Source: Rostratula benghalensis
Taxonomy: Eukaryota > Chordata > Aves > Charadriiformes > Rostratulidae
Assembly (NCBI GenBank): GCA_013399305.1
Contig: VXAI01000019.1
Coordinates: 2,603,952 to 2,667,951 of the forward strand
Reading direction: 5' to 3'
Length of the DNA stretch: 64,000 nucleotides
This document shows positions 61,861 to 64,000 of the stretch, in pieces (the first letter of the stretch is position 1; every line of letters starts with the position of its first letter). Below the pieces are notes generated by a model that ran no database searches, was not told the origin of the DNA, and saw only the letters and a list, made by a program, of their open reading frames with translations. Position numbers and translations under genes: made by a program.

Positions 61861-62154
61861 ACTGAAGTCTTGTGCCAGATGCTGTTGCCCTTACACCTAT
61901 TGAATATTCCCCAAGGTTTGGGACAGTCAGATTAAGATTTTGAGCCATGTAACAAGACTTTTTTTCACTGTAAGACATGTTTTAAACTAGCCAAGTCCCA
62001 GAGCGCTCAACAATTGCCCAATCATTTTATTTAGTTTAAATTAAGGGTTTAAACCAGCAAGACTATTCCGTTTGTAAGTTTTATTTGGTGTAAGTATGTT
62101 TTTCTAAGTCCACAGAAGTTATTCATTTTGTATGGGTGAACTAAAACTTTCAGT

Positions 62155-62320
62155 CAGCAAAGGCTGAGTGATTAAAATCCAAATGCTACACTCTAAAACC
62201 TTCAGTGAAACCACCGAGTTATTAATTAGTTGAAGAGGGAGAATGATAGATAAGGGTAAGGTTTAAAATAGATAAAACTTGATAAATGGACATCTATGAT
62301 TTGACATCTGTAGATATGAA
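62155..62320 (+). repeat. Unassigned repeat, copy B
   Basis: The core AATCCAAATGCTACACTC (62176) through GTTGAAGAGGGAGAATGATA to AAACTTGATAAA matches copy A at 61385-61545. The L3/MIR-like relic lies between the two copies. The repeat may be an old dispersed family or a local duplication. Confidence 0.55.
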
Positions 62321-63055
62321 TTCAGATACAAGCTTGGTGTTTTTTTACCTGCAAGTGTAAATGATAGATGAGCATGTTTTTTATCAGTGATTTTTTTCTT
62401 AATTGCTTTCTGATGTCGTCACATGCCGCTGCTTAAACAAATCTGTCCCTACTAAAAGATAGATTGTAATCATAGCATCTTCTTTACTTCTAACTTCCCC
62501 CCAAAAAGACATCAGAGGTTCTTTCATGTATGTCTCTGAAATTTGTATTGGAGTAAATAAAGTCCGCAGTCATACAGGGGTTATATGTTGAAGTTAATTT
62601 GTATTGACTTTAGAGCAGAAGATAGTTGTAATCCCTGCTGTTATGTAGTTATTTAAGAATTTCAATTTTTCTCTTCAAAGATATTTACAAGTGTTAATTA
62701 GCGTGATGGCAAACACAATTTCCCACATTTATTTCATACTATCTACCTGCAGTTGTGTGACTTCAAAGAGAACCCAATTTCAACCAGATGTTTAAGTTGT
62801 TAGTGATTTCCATTCAGGACGAGAGAGCTGATCAAAGATGAAGCTGATGTTGGCACGAATGGAAGAGTCTTGCCATGAATATGATAATCCAAGAATGAAA
62901 AAGTATTACCAAATGTGCTGGACAGAGGTCATCCAGGATTTGATGCATCTTTAATAAGAGTTAATTTAAACAGTCTTTGGATATGTTAACGAACATTGAT
63001 TTTTCCTGTGTTTTGCTTGAATGTATCAACTCATTTATAGTTTTCCTGTTTTGTG

Positions 63056-63082
63056 CCCCCCACCCCCACAATCCCCCCCCCC
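63056..63082 (-). other. C-rich tract with G-quadruplex potential on the minus strand
   Basis: C-runs of 6 (63056-63061), 5 (63063-63067) and 10 (63073-63082) lie within 27 bases. The run of 10 can supply two G-tracts, so a four-tract quadruplex is possible on the minus strand. Confidence 0.6.
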
Positions 63083-63752
63083 AAAATTAAGAAGCAACTG
63101 ATGCATAAGTGTTAAGCATTCTTGCGTGAAGGCAGTAGCTTCTCTTAGCAAGCAGAGGTAATATTTTGCTGGCACACAGGTGAGGATTCCGTTGGGCTTG
63201 ATGGCCTCTGGTTGAAAGTTTCTTGCTGTTTTTCAAAATGATACAATTTCTGAACACACTTTTCTTAGAAGCAATTCTGAGGTTTATTGCAGGTTTCTTA
63301 TTACAGTAAAAGAGCACTAATTATTCCAATGGGTGGGATGCTCATGTAAAATGTGAGAAACGCAAGTTTGAATGCTCACCTTGTCTGTGCTGTCAGTGAT
63401 GGACCTTGTTCTCTGCGTTTTGGGTGAATGTCCTGACTGTTGTGTTTGCATCTATGATTTGGTCGCTGATGTTCTTGAGTGAAGTCATGAATGGGGTGAA
63501 TTTGATACAAAAAGATAATGGGAAAATCCCAGAAAAGCTCCCGAGCATGCATGGAAGTTCATGGGGTGGTGAATACCACCCTAGTAAGAGATCAGCCCCT
63601 GGAGCCCTCTCCTTCCCTATCTTCGCTGCAGTTGTTCAAACTCAGAAGTAAAGGGACCAAGAGAGCAAGAAATCCGGTGACACTGGAGGATGAAATTCAA
63701 AGGGATGGTGAAATCTTTGTTTTTCTCCTTCCTTCTAAAGCATAAAGACAGG

Positions 63753-63790
63753 AAAACAAACAAACAAACAAACAAAAAACAACAAAAAAC
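63753..63790. repeat. (CAAA)n microsatellite and A-rich tail
   Basis: At least six near-perfect ACAA/CAAA units are followed by AAAAACAACAAAAAACCCC. Ordinary simple repeat. Confidence 0.9.
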
Positions 63791-64000
63791 CCCAAAACCA
63801 AACCCTTTGCATTTGTGAAGCCAGCTTGTTCCAGTAATTTATTAATCAACCAGTGAGGAGATCTTTCCTGCTCCTTTGTGTTTTCCAGGGTTGAAACATG
63901 CCCGGTATGTCTAGCAGACACCACAGTAGTGGGTTTTAATTAAGGGATTCTGGAACTTTATAGGTAAATTTAGACCCATTTCTTCATAGTGCTATGATTC

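Larger units (their letters stand above)
62321..64000. other. Unique non-coding sequence with simple tracts
   Basis: No gene recognised. It holds a C-rich tract (63056-63082) and a CAAA microsatellite (63753-63779). Overlapping frames at 63406-63651 and 63518-63745 have no recognisable similarity. Confidence 0.5.

Noticed and set aside
63180..63240. Possible decayed CR1 tail (GTTGGGCTTGATGGCCTCTGG)
   Set aside because: Only a short partial resemblance; no tail repeats and no upstream CR1 body.
1..64000. tRNA, rRNA, CRISPR arrays, bacterial operons or a multigene defence system
   Set aside because: None of the diagnostic signatures is present; the sequence is typical avian non-coding DNA.

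Overview
The window looks like ordinary non-coding DNA from a bird nuclear genome. The evidence is thirteen 3'-end fragments of CR1 LINEs in both orientations, with typical avian CR1 tails such as TTCCAACC followed by GATTCTATGATTC. It also holds three long terminal repeats whose ends match widespread avian endogenous-retrovirus LTRs, and a few very old LINE or SINE relics of the kind shared by amniotes. Base composition is AT-rich with long homopolymer tracts and one 49-base assembly gap (19307-19355). I recognise no complete protein-coding gene, tRNA, rRNA, CRISPR array or bacterial-type operon. Nearly all open frames are short and random-looking, or lie inside repeats. The window is most likely intergenic sequence or a long intron; I cannot place it in a named gene.

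Layout. 1-4.5 kb: unique sequence with one nested hairpin (about 1482-1536). 4.57-5.16 kb: a minus-strand solo LTR with an imperfect 5-bp target duplication. 6.2-6.5 kb: minus-strand CR1. 9.3-9.8 kb: a purine/poly-C tract and a GC-richer block. 12.2-12.8 kb: an old L2-type reverse-transcriptase relic, with YADD still legible. 13.9-21.4 kb: five CR1 pieces and the assembly gap. 23.0-23.8 kb: a long frame broken by one TAG. 25.3 kb: CR1. 25.8-26.95 kb: an LTR with a second LTR nested inside it, flanked by a perfect AGGGC duplication. 30.3 kb: an exon-like minus-strand segment. 32.4 kb: CR1. 36.9 kb: strong G-quadruplex potential on the minus strand. 41.1-50.6 kb: four CR1 fragments and an L3/MIR-like relic. 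50.8-51.1 kb: a CpG-richer block. 52.5 kb: another L3/MIR-like relic. 54.85 kb: a perfect 19-bp hairpin beginning just after a splice-acceptor-like site. 57 kb: CR1. 58.5 kb: a polyadenylation-signal/poly-A junction. 61.4-62.3 kb: two diverged copies of an unidentified repeat with a third L3/MIR-like relic between them. 63-64 kb: a C-rich tract and an (AAAC)n tract.

No set of genes works together here. The biology that can be read is mainly insertion history: old L2 and L3/MIR-like relics, then CR1 copies, then LTR insertions, one of which landed inside another. I found no convincing evidence of a new biological system. The observations most worth checking are the 54.85 kb hairpin with its exon-like context, the nested LTRs, the L2 reverse-transcriptase relic, the two exon- or pseudogene-like frames (23 kb and 30.3 kb) and the unassigned repeat at 61-62 kb.
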